64,000 nucleotides of DNA from an uncultured Coriobacteriaceae bacterium (GCA_944319885.1 CALUFC010000004.1:1-64000), one strand, 5' to 3'; numbered from the stretch's first letter, positions 35,985 to 47,777 are shown. The notes: generated from the sequence alone by a model not told the origin. Program-made: numbers and translations.

Positions 35985-37403
35985 CTAACGCTCGGCGATG
36001 GGCACGTAAGCCACATCGTCCAGCACAGAATTATACGCCGGACGGATGATGCGGTTGGCCCCGTAGAGCTCCTCCATGCGGTGCGCCGCCCAGCCCGCCA
36101 TGCGCGCGACGGCGAAGATGGGCGTGTAGAGGTCCTCGGGCACGCCGAGCATGCTGTAGATGAAGCCGGTGTAGAGGTCGATATTGGCGCAGATGGGCTT
36201 ATCGGTTCCGCGGACATCGCGCATGACCTGCGGGGCCAGCCGCTCGATGCGCTCGATGAGATGGAACTCGTCGCCCAGGCCCTTCTGCTCGGCGAGATGC
36301 GCCGCGTAGCGGCGACAAAGGATGGCGCGCGGGTCGGAGCGCGTGTAGACGGCGTGTCCCATGCCGTAGATGAGGCCCGCCCCGTCGAACGCCTCGCGGT
36401 TCAGGATGCGGGTGAGGTAGCCTGCGATCTCGCCGTCGTCGTCCCAGCGGCGCACGTGTTCGCGGATATCGGCGTGCATGGCCATGACCTTGGAGTTAGC
36501 GCCCCCGTGGCGCGGACCCTTGAGCGAGCCGATGGCGGCCGCGTAGGCAGAGTAGGCATCGGTGGCGGAGCTTGAAAGCACGCGGCAGGCGAATGTGGAG
36601 TTGTTGCCGCCGCCGTGCTCGGCGTGGAGCATGAGCATCACGTCGAGGAGCATCGCTTCGTCATGCGTGAAGTCGTCGCCCTCGCGAAGCACCTGCAGGA
36701 TGGTCTCGGCCATGGAATAGGAGCTGTCGGGCAGCGGGATATGCGCGCGGCGCCCTTCGAACTCGGCGCGGCGCAGGGCGTGCGAGATCGCGGCGATGCG
36801 CGGGAGCCGGGCGATGAGCGAGAGCGCGACATCCACCTCGTGCGCGGGATCGATGGCATCGGGAGTCTCGTCGAAGGCGTAGAGCAGCAGCACGGCACGA
36901 GCGAGCACGTTCATGATGCTCTTCGATTTCGTGGTCATGGGGAATTCGCTGATGTAGTCGCTTGGCAGGTGACGCATCCCCGCGATGCGCTCGCAGAGAG
37001 CGTCGAGTTCATCTTGGCGGGGCAGCTCGCCGGTGAGGAGCAAGAACACGAGCTCCTCATAGCCAAAGCGACCTTCCTGCTGGGCGTTCGAGACGAGCTC
37101 CGCGATATCGTAGCCGCAGATGGTGAGCTTGCCCTCATCGGGCGTCACGGTGCCGTCGGCGTTCTTGCGGTAGCCGTGCACGTCCGAGATGCGCGTGAGG
37201 CCGGCGACCACGCCGGAGCCGTCCGAGTTGCGCAGGCCGCGCTTGACGTCGTGCGCGCGGAACAGCTCCTCGTCGTAGGGCACCATGGCAGCGCCGTCGT
37301 ACAGGCGCTTCGTGGCAGGGGTGATCTGGCGCGTCTCGGCGAAGTCGACGGTAGAGCGCTCCACAATGCTGGGGTGGTTGAGATGAAGTTCGGTCATGGG
37401 CAT
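35985..37403 (-). CDS. gltA: Citrate synthase
   Basis: This 472-residue enzyme condenses oxaloacetate and acetyl-CoA. Catalytic blocks are HAEHGGGNNSTF, GSLKGPRHGGANSKVM, GLIYGMGHAVYT with its histidine, and NIDLYTGFIYSMLG with the aspartate. The N-terminal 40 or so residues extend beyond the short form. GGAGGC seven bases upstream picks ATG 37403 rather than 37442 or 37397. In an anaerobe it more likely supplies 2-oxoglutarate for glutamate synthesis than a full cycle. Confidence 0.93.
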   Translation of the reverse strand: MPMTELHLNHPSIVERSTVDFAETRQITPATKRLYDGAAMVPYDEELFRAHDVKRGLRNSDGSGVVAGLTRISDVHGYRKNADGTVTPDEGKLTICGYDIAELVSNAQQEGRFGYEELVFLLLTGELPRQDELDALCERIAGMRHLPSDYISEFPMTTKSKSIMNVLARAVLLLYAFDETPDAIDPAHEVDVALSLIARLPRIAAISHALRRAEFEGRRAHIPLPDSSYSMAETILQVLREGDDFTHDEAMLLDVMLMLHAEHGGGNNSTFACRVLSSSATDAYSAYAAAIGSLKGPRHGGANSKVMAMHADIREHVRRWDDDGEIAGYLTRILNREAFDGAGLIYGMGHAVYTRSDPRAILCRRYAAHLAEQKGLGDEFHLIERIERLAPQVMRDVRGTDKPICANIDLYTGFIYSMLGVPEDLYTPIFAVARMAGWAAHRMEELYGANRIIRPAYNSVLDDVAYVPIAER

Positions 37404-37499
37404 GGTTATCGCCTCCATTTCCGCACGTCCCCGCACGCGCATGTTGTTGTAACGTCGTGGGAACCAGATGCCGCAGCGCGCCTGGAGCCCACGGATGGC

Positions 37500-37787
37500 C
37501 TAGAGCCGGTACATGAAGCGGAAGACGTCTTCGCGCTGGATCTGCACGTCTACGCCGATCTCCTTGCCGGCTTCGGCGAGCTGCTCCTGGAGCTGCGTGA
37601 AATCGAGCGGGGAGGCGCCCATGTCGGCGATCATGGTCATGGTGAAGATGTCTTCGATGATGCTCTGCGTGATGTCGCGGATATCCACATCGGCGTCGCC
37701 CAGCACGCTGCTGATACCTGCGACGATGCCGGGGCGATTCTGTCCGAGGACGGTGATGACGATGCGGTTCGAGGCGAGCTCGGCCAT
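37500..37787 (-). CDS. ACT domain protein, UPF0237 family
   Basis: This 95-residue protein is a single ACT domain (RIVITVLGQNRPGIVAGISS then DIRDITQSIIEDIFTMTMIA). ATG 37787 follows AAAGGAA. In other bacteria this family is next to a DUF711/UPF0210 gene, but none is seen here. It probably senses an amino acid or regulates a partner enzyme. Confidence 0.85.
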   Translation of the reverse strand: MAELASNRIVITVLGQNRPGIVAGISSVLGDADVDIRDITQSIIEDIFTMTMIADMGASPLDFTQLQEQLAEAGKEIGVDVQIQREDVFRFMYRL

Positions 37788-37996
37788 GGCGTTCCTTTCG
37801 GTCGTGGCGGCCCCGGTTGCCCGGCGGCGCAGCGGATGCGGTGTGCGCGGCATCATGCCTCGCGACGTATTCTGTGCAGTTTACCCATTGTAGCGCCCTC
37901 GGCGGGCGCGCATCGTTTCCGCATGTAGACGTTACATGGGCGCAACAGGCAACGATGCGCCCGCCCATGGAGCCTTTGTGGTGTGCATCCGACCTT

Positions 37997-38024
37997 TTGC
38001 GGGCGGTGCCCCGTGTGCTATCCT
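37997..38024 (+). promoter_or_regulatory. Promoter of rpmE
   Basis: TTGCGG (37997-38002) and TATCCT (38019-38024) are 16 bp apart, and the TGC before the -10 makes it an extended -10 site. Transcription would begin near 38031, giving an 80-base leader with two hairpins. Confidence 0.55.
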
Positions 38025-38041
38025 AGGCAAGTTGTGTTTTG

Positions 38042-38088
38042 CCTTGGTCGGAAACCAAGGTGCCTTAGGTCCTGGTCGGCAACCAGGA
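38042..38088 (+). promoter_or_regulatory. Twin-hairpin leader of rpmE
   Basis: CCTTGGT (38042-38048) pairs with ACCAAGG (38054-38060), and TCCTGGT (38070-38076) pairs with ACCAGGA (38082-38088). Both hairpins share the core TGGTCGG-AACCA with a five-base loop, so they look like repeated protein-binding sites. Ribosomal-leader RNAs for L31 have been described in several groups, including Coriobacteria, and this is a good candidate for L31 autoregulation; I recall the family but cannot verify the match. Confidence 0.55.
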
Positions 38089-38111
38089 CGCGATCATAAG
38101 GAGTCCCTGCT

Positions 38112-38540
38112 ATGAAACCTGGAATCCATCCCGACTACGTCGAGTGCACGGTGCGCTGCTCCTGCGGCAACACCTTCAAGACCCACTCGACCGTGCCCGA
38201 GATCCGTGTCGAGCTCTGCAACGAGTGCCACCCGTTCTACACGGGCCAGCAGAAGTTCGTCGACACCGGCGGACGCGTTCAGCGCTTCGCTGACAAGTTC
38301 GGCGGTGCCGCTCAGGCCGCCCTCGAGCGCGAGGCCGTCAAGAAGGCCGAGCGCCAGAAGGCCGCCGAGGAGGCCGCTGCTAAGAAGGCTGCCGAGCGTG
38401 AGGCTAAGGCCGCCGCGAAGGCCAAGCGTGCTGCTAAGTACGAGGCCGAGGCTGCGAAGCGCGCCGAGGAGGAGGCCGCCAAGGCTCCTGCCGAGGAGGC
38501 CGCTGAGGCTCCCGCCGAGACCGAGGCTGCTGCCGAGTAG
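38112..38540 (+). CDS. rpmE: 50S ribosomal protein L31 with long charged tail
   Basis: The first 70 residues are a zinc-type L31 ([20 protein letters not shown] with C16 and C18, then [12 protein letters not shown] with C36 and C39, and [12 protein letters not shown]). A further 72 residues form an Ala/Glu/Lys-rich, probably helical then acidic tail, doubling the usual length. AAGGAG stands before ATG 38112. The tail resembles that on L17 in composition. It is a single-gene unit with promoter, leader and terminator all visible. Confidence 0.95.
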   Translation: MKPGIHPDYVECTVRCSCGNTFKTHSTVPEIRVELCNECHPFYTGQQKFVDTGGRVQRFADKFGGAAQAALEREAVKKAERQKAAEEAAAKKAAEREAKAAAKAKRAAKYEAEAAKRAEEEAAKAPAEEAAEAPAETEAAAE

Positions 38541-38562
38541 CCGTTGCGAGCATAGCGAGCTC

Positions 38563-38599
38563 AAATGCCCCGCTGCGATGTGTCGCAGCGGGGCATTTT
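38563..38599 (+). terminator. Intrinsic terminator after rpmE
   Basis: A perfect 16-bp stem (38563-38578 with 38583-38598, core GCCCCGCTGCGA) closes on a TGTG loop and is followed by TTTTG. Its A-rich 5-prime side makes it usable from both strands. Confidence 0.9.
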
Positions 38600-38626
38600 G
38601 TTACTGTAAATTGCTGCTGATTTAAG

Positions 38627-38764
38627 ATCATATGCGAAGTGTGGATAAAAAGAGCTGCCAGAGAATGCAAGCTGCAGCGAACCCGTCATAATCCTGCAAA
38701 AACGTTGGCTCTTCACGTCTTGCTAAAGACGGGTTCGCGAAAAGCTCCACACTTCGCATATGAT
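38627..38764. repeat. 138-bp element with perfect 19-bp inverted ends
   Basis: ATCATATGCGAAGTGTGGA (38627-38645) is exactly repeated in reverse at 38746-38764. Nested inside, GCGAACCCGTC (38677-38687) pairs with GACGGGTTCGC (38728-38738). The element is AT-richer than its surroundings and has no ORF. It may be a miniature mobile element or a stably folded RNA. Confidence 0.8.
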
Positions 38765-38835
38765 ACTTGGTATATAGCATTTCGAAGCGCGGTATTGCGG
38801 CAATTGCTACCTATCGAAAATGAGATAAAAACAGG

Positions 38836-38972
38836 ATCATATGAGGTTGGGCAATTATAACCATCCAAAGTCGATGAGGCGAAGATTGCCGAACGTTGTA
38901 TCTGGGGAAATGCTTGTAAAACAGGCGCATGAAGCGTAAGGCGCGATGATAAATTGCCTAACCCCATATGAT
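38836..38972. repeat. 137-bp element with 21-bp imperfect inverted ends
   Basis: The ends 38836-38856 and 38952-38972 match at 19 of 21 positions, and both start with ATCATATG like the element 71 bp upstream. Its length is nearly identical to that element, but the interior is different. The shared termini and size suggest the same family. Confidence 0.75.
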
Positions 38973-39044
38973 GTATCTTTACGTACATATAGATAGGGCG
39001 TGGTACATAGGCGTCGTTGGTGCTGGTTTATGAGCGTCGGGGCG

Positions 39045-39611
39045 TTATCGCGACTTTGCTCGCTTGGGTTTCCGTTGCTTGCCGGTGAATGCAGTGACGT
39101 CGATGCGCCAGACGGCAACGCGTTCAATGGCCTCAGGGGAGAATGCAACGCGCTCGCCAGGCGCCATATGCTCCATGATGCGCTGGAGGCCGCGGCGCTT
39201 TTCTAATGCATCGGCGACGGTGTGTGCAGCACCTGAGCCCATAATCGAGCGATACGCATAAGAATAGGCACACGAGTAATTACCGCGTATCAGGCCGTCT
39301 TCGATATCCATCTCGAAGGCGATGGGGGTTGCGGCAGCTTCGGCAGCGGCGAGCGCGGCGGCCTTGCGCCCTGCGGCGGCGGAGTGAATCCAGAGTGTGA
39401 GACGAGGCGTCGCGTCGGATTGGGCGCCTGTCGCAGCGGGGATGCAGGGAAGGCGGGTTCCACCAGCAAGGTCGTCCCATTCGTAGCCAAAGCTCACCGG
39501 GACGATGAAGATGCCCTCGTCGTCGGCAAGTCCCAGGCGTACCGTGTTGCAGGCATCGATGATCGCACGCAGTGCATCTGCATCGGTGACCTCGCGTTTT
39601 GCAAGCCGCAT
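39045..39611 (-). CDS. Pyridoxamine 5-phosphate oxidase-like flavoprotein
   Basis: This 188-residue protein of the NimA-like split-barrel family has an N-terminus (MRLAKREVTDADALRAIIDA) followed by VRLGLADDEGIFIVPVSFGY. It continues with LTLWIHSAAAGRKAAALAAA and FEMDIEDGLIRGNYSCAYSY, and ends near IMEHMAPGERVAFSPEAIE. Members bind FMN and some reduce nitroimidazoles. GAGGAGG precedes the ATG. It is isolated, so its natural substrate is unknown. Confidence 0.82.
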   Translation of the reverse strand: MRLAKREVTDADALRAIIDACNTVRLGLADDEGIFIVPVSFGYEWDDLAGGTRLPCIPAATGAQSDATPRLTLWIHSAAAGRKAAALAAAEAAATPIAFEMDIEDGLIRGNYSCAYSYAYRSIMGSGAAHTVADALEKRRGLQRIMEHMAPGERVAFSPEAIERVAVWRIDVTAFTGKQRKPKRAKSR

Positions 39612-39879
39612 GATTCCTCCTCAGCTCGCGACGCCGTGCGGGGCGCATGGCGTCGCAACCACGATTGTAGGCCATGCGCGCCCGCCCGTGGTTTCTCCGT
39701 GCGCATAGGCGAGTGGCGACTGTTGCGCGAGACAAAGGGATAAAGTAATGCTTGCCTGTCTGCAGCTATTCCGGTGCGCGACGGGCCCGCTCGCATTCGG
39801 CGCCGCAGCATCGGTGGCGCGGCGGGCGCATAACGGTAAGGCCGCACGTCATGTGCAAGGGATACAAGAAGAGGGTCGC

Positions 39880-42701
<2,822 letters not shown>

Positions 42702-42702
<1 letters not shown>

Positions 42703-43838
42703 TGGCCGAGACCACGCCTGCCGCCGTAACGCCGGAGGAGCTCGACGCACTCGCCGTGCGCCTTGCCGAGGTCGAGCAGTATCTGCATCTTGAAGAGAAG
42801 CGCGAGCGCATCGCCGCGCTCGAGGCCGAGAGCGCGGCGCCCGGGTTCTGGGACGACGCCGAACGGGCCCGTGCGCACATGGCGGAGCTCTCGAGCATGC
42901 GCGACGACGTCGAGGGCGTGGCGCATGCCCGCGCCGCGCTCTCCGATGCCCGCGCCGCGCTCGAGCTGGCTGCCGAGATGGGCGACGACCCCGAGGCGGG
43001 CGATCTCGTAGGCGAGGCTGCAGCCACAGCGGCCGAGCTCAGGCGCGCCATCGACCAGATGGAGCTCTCGAGTTGGTTTACCGGCGAGTTCGATCACGGT
43101 GACGCCATCCTCACCATCAAGCCCGGCCAGGGTGGCCTTGAGGCCCAGGACTGGACGTTCATGCTCTTCAAGATGTACATGAAGTACTGCGAGCGCCGCG
43201 GCTGGAAGGTGACCGTGAACGATTGCCCTGCGGCCGAGGTCATCGGCATCGACCGCGCCACCATCACCGTGGAGGGCAAGGACGCCTTCGGCATGCTCCG
43301 TGCCGAGGCAGGCGTGCACCGCTTGGTGCGCATATCGCCCACCGATGCCAAGAAGCGCCGCCAGACCACGTTCGCCGGCGTCGAGGTCATCCCTGTGCTG
43401 CCCGACGACATCGACATCGAGATCGCGCCGGACGACATCCGCGTGGACGTGTACCATGCGAGCGGCCCCGGCGGCCAGGGCGTCAACACCACCGATTCCG
43501 CCGTCCGCGTGACGCACCTGCCCACGGGTATCGTCGTGACCTGTCAAAACGAGCGCAGCCAGATCCAGAACAAGGCCGCCTGCATGCAGATCTTGAAGGC
43601 GCGCCTCTACGAGCGGGAGCTTGAGCGCCGCGAGGAGACGCTCGACGAGATCCGCGGCCCCAAGACCGAGATCGGCTTCGGCAACCAGATTCGTTCCTAC
43701 GTGCTCTATCCCTATCAGATGGTCAAAGATCTGCGCACGGGCGTCGAGACGGGCAATGTGGAGAGCGTGCTCGAGGAGGGCGACCTCGACCCGTTCATCA
43801 TCGGGTATCACCGCTGGGCCACGGGCAACACCGAATAG
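42702..43838 (+). CDS. prfB: Peptide chain release factor 2
   Basis: This 378-residue factor ends translation at UGA and UAA. SGPGGQGVNTTDSAVRVTHL holds the GGQ that triggers peptide release. There is no in-frame shift site: the region equal to the programmed frameshift of other prfB genes reads straight through (QYLHLEEKRERI). The stop-recognition tripeptide, SPF in most release factor 2 proteins, reads SPT here (RISPTDAKKRRQTTF, bases about 43336-43344). The start overlaps the secA stop by one base, so the two are coupled. Confidence 0.96.
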
Positions 43839-43845
43839 GGCCTTC

Positions 43846-43901
43846 CGAGGTGCGCCATTTTGCCGCTCGGCTTCGGAGGCATGGCGGCCGGGCGCACCTC
43901 G
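43846..43901. repeat. 11-bp inverted repeat after prfB
   Basis: CGAGGTGCGCC (43846-43856) and GGCGCACCTCG (43891-43901) are perfect reverse complements, and an inner CCGC/GCGG pair can extend the structure. CACGACCCTTTGTCC follows, which is only weakly T-rich. It probably terminates or processes the secA-prfB transcript. Confidence 0.55.
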
Positions 43902-43940
43902 CACGACCCTTTGTCCAGTTGGGGCGCGCTACAGCGCAAC

Positions 43941-43950
43941 GTGCTACAAT
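43941..43950 (+). promoter_or_regulatory. Extended -10 promoter before the YitT gene
   Basis: GTGCTACAAT gives TGC followed by TACAAT (43945-43950), five of six bases of a consensus -10. The -35 side is weak (TTGGGG 43919-43924 at 20 bp). It stands 86 bp upstream of the next start codon. Confidence 0.45.
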
Positions 43951-44035
43951 GCAGCCCGCAATATACATCGACCATGCGCCTGTTAGGGTACGGCGGTGCA
44001 CCGCATGCGGTGGCCGTGCGCAGAAAGGACGGGCC

Positions 44036-44938
44036 ATGGTGTCCCGCAGCATCTCCGATCTCATCCGCTCTCAGTTCGTGCACGATCTGCCGCTCGTGAT
44101 CTTCGGGTGCGCGATCGCCGCCCTCGCGACGGACATGTTTCTCATTCCGCACGGCCTCGCCGCGGGCGGCGTAACCGGCATCGCGACCATCATCAACGAG
44201 CTGGCGGCGCGCGCGGGCGTGAACCTGCCGGTTGGCTTCCAGACCATCGTCATGAATGCAGCGATCATGCTGCTCGTGGTACGCTCAGGCGGCGTGATGT
44301 ACGCCATCCAGACCGCGACCGGTTTCATGTTCTTCGGTATCTTCTGCGACCTGTTTGCGCCCTTCGTGGTGCCGCTCGCGCACACGGAGCTGCTCGTGCC
44401 CGCGCTCTGGGGCGGCATCATCTTAGGTGTCGGCCTGGGGCTCTCCTTTCGCTGCGGCGTGTCAACGGGCGGTTCGGACACCGTTGCGCAGATCGTCGCC
44501 CGCAGGTTCTCGCTGCCGCTCGGCACGACCGTCATGGTGATCGACTGCCTTATCTGTGCCGCTTCGGCGCCGGTTTTCTCGGTGGATAACGCGCTGGCTG
44601 CGGCGCTTTCCATGGTGGTGACCGGACTGGTGCTCGACCGCGTGGTCGACGGCGGCAACACGCAGCGCGCCGCCTTCATCATCTCCGAGCGCTACGAGGC
44701 CATCGCGCACGACATCCTCCATGGCCTCGAGCGCGGCGTCACGCGCATCCAGGCGCGCGGCGAATGGACGGGCGAGGAGCGCCCCATGCTCTTCGTCATC
44801 CTCGACAAGCGCGAGATCCAGATGCTCAAGGCGGTCGTCGCCGAGCACGACAAGAACGCTATCATGGTGATCTCGGATGTAAACGAGGCGCTGGGCGAGG
44901 GCTTCAAGGAGTTTGGCGACGAGCGCTCGGGTGCTTGA
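44036..44938 (+). CDS. YitT family membrane protein
   Basis: This 300-residue protein has about six membrane segments in the DUF161 half (IPHGLAAGGVTGIATIINEL and RCGVSTGGSDTVAQIVARRF are conserved). A cytoplasmic DUF2179 half follows (AAFIISERYEAIAHDILHGL, then RGVTRIQARGEWTGEERPML). AAAGGA precedes ATG 44036. The family is widespread but without a settled function. The amidase gene follows after 14 bp. Confidence 0.87.
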   Translation: MVSRSISDLIRSQFVHDLPLVIFGCAIAALATDMFLIPHGLAAGGVTGIATIINELAARAGVNLPVGFQTIVMNAAIMLLVVRSGGVMYAIQTATGFMFFGIFCDLFAPFVVPLAHTELLVPALWGGIILGVGLGLSFRCGVSTGGSDTVAQIVARRFSLPLGTTVMVIDCLICAASAPVFSVDNALAAALSMVVTGLVLDRVVDGGNTQRAAFIISERYEAIAHDILHGLERGVTRIQARGEWTGEERPMLFVILDKREIQMLKAVVAEHDKNAIMVISDVNEALGEGFKEFGDERSGA

Positions 44939-44952
44939 GGCGAGGGGGCGCG

Positions 44953-46194
44953 ATGGCGGCGAGAGGCGTGGCAAAGCAGGTTTGGGCGCTGGGCGCCTGC
45001 GTCGCCGTGCTGCTTGCATTGCTTGCAGCGCTTACGGGCTGCGCCGCGGGAGCCGGTCATTCCGCTTTTGGCAGCTCATCGGCGCCGGCGGGCACCGCGC
45101 CTGCGGCCAATGTCCGCGCTACGGTTCAGGTGACCGGGCTTTCGTTTAGCAGGGTCTCGCGCACCCAGATCGCGCTCACCTGGCTCGATGCGCTCGATGC
45201 CGAGGTGGCGAGCTATCGCGTGCTGCGCGCCGATGCGGCGGCAGACGTCGACGCAGATGCATCGTGGGCCTGCGTGGCCGAGGTCGTCTCCGATGGCGCG
45301 GCAACGGGCGCGGCGCATACCGTGGTCGACGAGCTTGTAGACGATGCGCTTCGGCAGTATCGGTATCGCGTTGATGCCGAGGTGCTCGAACCGGATGCGC
45401 ACCGCGCGGAGCCGGGCGAGGCAATCCTTGCCTCGAATGCGCTCATCTGCGTGGATCCGGGGCACTTTGCCGGTGCGAACGAGGTGGACGACCCGGCGGC
45501 ACCGTATTGCGAGGGAGATTTCACGCTCGAGCTGGCCCGTGCGCTCGCCGATGACCTGCGCCGCACCTGCGGCATCGAGGTGCGCCTCACGCGCAGCACG
45601 GGCGACATCGCCATCGACGGCTACGCCAACGGCGCGCTCGATGGCGGACACATCGCCCTGCGCGGCGAGCTCGCGGCGGGGTGCGATCTCTTCCTCTCGC
45701 TGCACACCAACGCCAATCTCGATAACGCGAATGGTTGTCCTACCTTCGAGCAGCCGCTTGGCATCACGAAGCCCGTGGTGATCGCGAACACGTGCGCCGC
45801 AGCGTCGCCAGCAGCTCTGGAGGTGGCTAACGCTGTGGGCGAGGAGCTCGCGGCAGCGAGCGCCCAGGCGGGTATCGCCACCTGCGCTGAATTCGATACC
45901 GTTGCGGGTGCAGGCGAGCTCCGCGCGTGGTCGGACGCCTATAATGACGAGGTGAACGTGCCGGGAACGGTCTACGTGCGCCTGCGCGACGACGGCGCGA
46001 GCGATTACTACGGTGTGCTGCGCGGTGCCGCCGAGGTGGGCGTGCCCGGCTTCATCATCGAGCACGGGTTCCACACGGTGCCCGCCATGCGCGAGCGCAC
46101 GGCCACGGGGGATCTCGCCGGCACCTGGGCGGCAGCTGATGCGCGCGGTATCGCCCGCGGCCTGGGATTTGTGTGCGAGAACGGGGGAAGGTAG
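44953..46194 (+). CDS. N-acetylmuramoyl-L-alanine amidase lipoprotein
   Basis: This 413-residue exported enzyme should cut the bond between glycan and peptide stem in peptidoglycan. A signal peptide ends in the lipobox LTGC. Residues about 55-150 resemble a fibronectin type III domain. The Amidase_3 domain has ICVDPGHFAGAN and YCEGDFTLELARALADDLR for the first His and Glu, LSLHTNAN for the second His, and PGFIIEHGFHT for the catalytic Glu. ATG 44953 follows AGGGGG. It starts 14 bases after the YitT gene and ends two bases before the VWA gene, so the three are probably one operon. Confidence 0.87.
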   Translation: MAARGVAKQVWALGACVAVLLALLAALTGCAAGAGHSAFGSSSAPAGTAPAANVRATVQVTGLSFSRVSRTQIALTWLDALDAEVASYRVLRADAAADVDADASWACVAEVVSDGAATGAAHTVVDELVDDALRQYRYRVDAEVLEPDAHRAEPGEAILASNALICVDPGHFAGANEVDDPAAPYCEGDFTLELARALADDLRRTCGIEVRLTRSTGDIAIDGYANGALDGGHIALRGELAAGCDLFLSLHTNANLDNANGCPTFEQPLGITKPVVIANTCAAASPAALEVANAVGEELAAASAQAGIATCAEFDTVAGAGELRAWSDAYNDEVNVPGTVYVRLRDDGASDYYGVLRGAAEVGVPGFIIEHGFHTVPAMRERTATGDLAGTWAAADARGIARGLGFVCENGGR

Positions 46195-46196
46195 CC

Positions 46197-47777
46197 ATGT
46201 GGTGCACGAAGTGCGGTGCCGAACTGCCCGATAACGCGAAATTCTGCACGGCGTGCGGTGCGAAGGTTGTCGGGCCGCAGCAGGCACCGGGTGGCAGGAG
46301 CACATCGGTGCCCGCCTCTGAAGGTGCTCGCGGCGCAGCGCCGGAGACGCCGTCGCCGCGCACGCATCGCGGCCCCATGATCGCCATCGCGGTGGTTTGC
46401 GTGGTGGCGCTGCTGGCGCTTGCGGTATTCGTGGGCACACAACTTGCTGGCGGAGGCGCTGCGCCTGCGGCCGATGCGCCGCAGCAGGGCTCTGGAAGCG
46501 CGGAAGACGTTCCCGCCGAGGTCGCGGTGAGCGAGCCGGCGCGCGACCTTGCCATCTCGGTGCAGCAGGTCGATGCCTCGGCATTCCCGACGGTGCGCCT
46601 CTACCTGCGTGTTGAGGATCCTGCCACCGGCGAGGTGCCCGAGGGCCTCGACGGCTCGCTCTTCTATATCGAGCGCGAGGATGCCAACGCCACTTTCGTC
46701 AAGCAGACGGTGGTCACCGCCACGCAGCTCAACGAGACCGAGTCGCTCAAGGTGGGCATGGTGGCCGACGTGAGCGGTTCGATGAGCGGAGCCCCGCTCG
46801 ACGATGCCAAGCGCATCATGCGCGATTTCGTGTCGAGCATGCAGTTCGACGCCGGCGACGAGGTCGAGCTCGTGTCGTTCTCCACCGGGGTGCGCTTGGA
46901 GCGCGAGCTCACCGCCGACGAGGCGGCGCTCTCCTCGAGCATCTCGAATCTTGCGACCGATGACATGACGAGCCTCTACGACGCGCTCTACGCCTCGGTC
47001 GAGCGCATGGCCGCGCAGGACGGCGCGCGCTGTGTCATCGCGTTCACCGATGGCAACGACAACTACAGCAGCTGCACCATGGACGATGTGATCGAGGTCG
47101 CCAACCGCTACCGGGTGCCGGTCTTCATCATCGGCATCGGTTCGGTCGACGCCAGCGGTGTCCAGGCGATCTGCGACGCTACGGGCGGGGCGTACTACAG
47201 CATCTCGAGCGTGGGCTCGATGGCCGAGCTCTACAACTCGATCTATCGCATGGAAAAGGAGCTCTACCTCCTCGAGTTCACCGATTCCACGGGTGCTTCG
47301 GTCTCGGACGCCGCGTCCATTCAGGTGGGGTACGCGGGAGCGGATTACGCGGGCAGCTGCACCTATAGCTATACGCCCAACGTGCTCTTGAGCGCCGAGA
47401 GCTCAACGATCTTTTCTGATGGCCCCGAGGCAACGGTCGAGCGATACCTCAAGAACTTCGACGACGCCATGACCTATACGGATTTCTCGCGCATCTCGGA
47501 CTGCCTCAAGCCCGGCAGCGATATCTATGCCGAGCAGGAGGCGTACGTGACGCGCGGTATCTCCGAGGAACTCGACTCCTACGAGATCTCGCCGGCATCC
47601 TACACGGATGACGCGCATGCCACGGTAGCGACGCGCGAGACGTTCTACGTGCAGGTGCCCGGCAAGCCCTTGCAGCTCATGACGCAGGAGTGCACCTATG
47701 CGCTCGAGCGCGTGGGGGATACCTGGCTCATGACCTCGTTCGTGGACCTTGAGGTGACCAATCGCATCAACCAGTAG
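46197..47777 (+). CDS. Zinc-ribbon and VWA domain membrane protein
   Basis: This 526-residue protein starts with a zinc ribbon (MWCTKCGAELPDNAKFCTAC, two CxxC pairs). A membrane segment follows at about 62-85 (IAIAVVCVVALLALAVFVGT). The VWA domain has the metal site VADVSGSMSG and AFTDGNDNY. The last 110 residues resemble an NTF2-like domain (VERYLKNFDDAMTYTDFSRI). The ribbon should lie inside and the VWA domain outside the cell, suiting contact with proteins or wall. GGGGGAAGG precedes ATG 46197. Function is unknown; the neighbouring amidase hints at the cell surface. Confidence 0.78.
   Translation: MWCTKCGAELPDNAKFCTACGAKVVGPQQAPGGRSTSVPASEGARGAAPETPSPRTHRGPMIAIAVVCVVALLALAVFVGTQLAGGGAAPAADAPQQGSGSAEDVPAEVAVSEPARDLAISVQQVDASAFPTVRLYLRVEDPATGEVPEGLDGSLFYIEREDANATFVKQTVVTATQLNETESLKVGMVADVSGSMSGAPLDDAKRIMRDFVSSMQFDAGDEVELVSFSTGVRLERELTADEAALSSSISNLATDDMTSLYDALYASVERMAAQDGARCVIAFTDGNDNYSSCTMDDVIEVANRYRVPVFIIGIGSVDASGVQAICDATGGAYYSISSVGSMAELYNSIYRMEKELYLLEFTDSTGASVSDAASIQVGYAGADYAGSCTYSYTPNVLLSAESSTIFSDGPEATVERYLKNFDDAMTYTDFSRISDCLKPGSDIYAEQEAYVTRGISEELDSYEISPASYTDDAHATVATRETFYVQVPGKPLQLMTQECTYALERVGDTWLMTSFVDLEVTNRINQ

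Larger units (their letters stand above)
38600..39044. other. AT-richer non-coding region between converging genes
   Basis: This 445-bp region lies between the rpmE terminator and the 3-prime end of the gene at 39045-39611, so neither neighbour's promoter is here. It contains the two inverted-repeat elements listed separately and a 71-bp stretch between them with no further structure that I could recognise. Confidence 0.7.
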
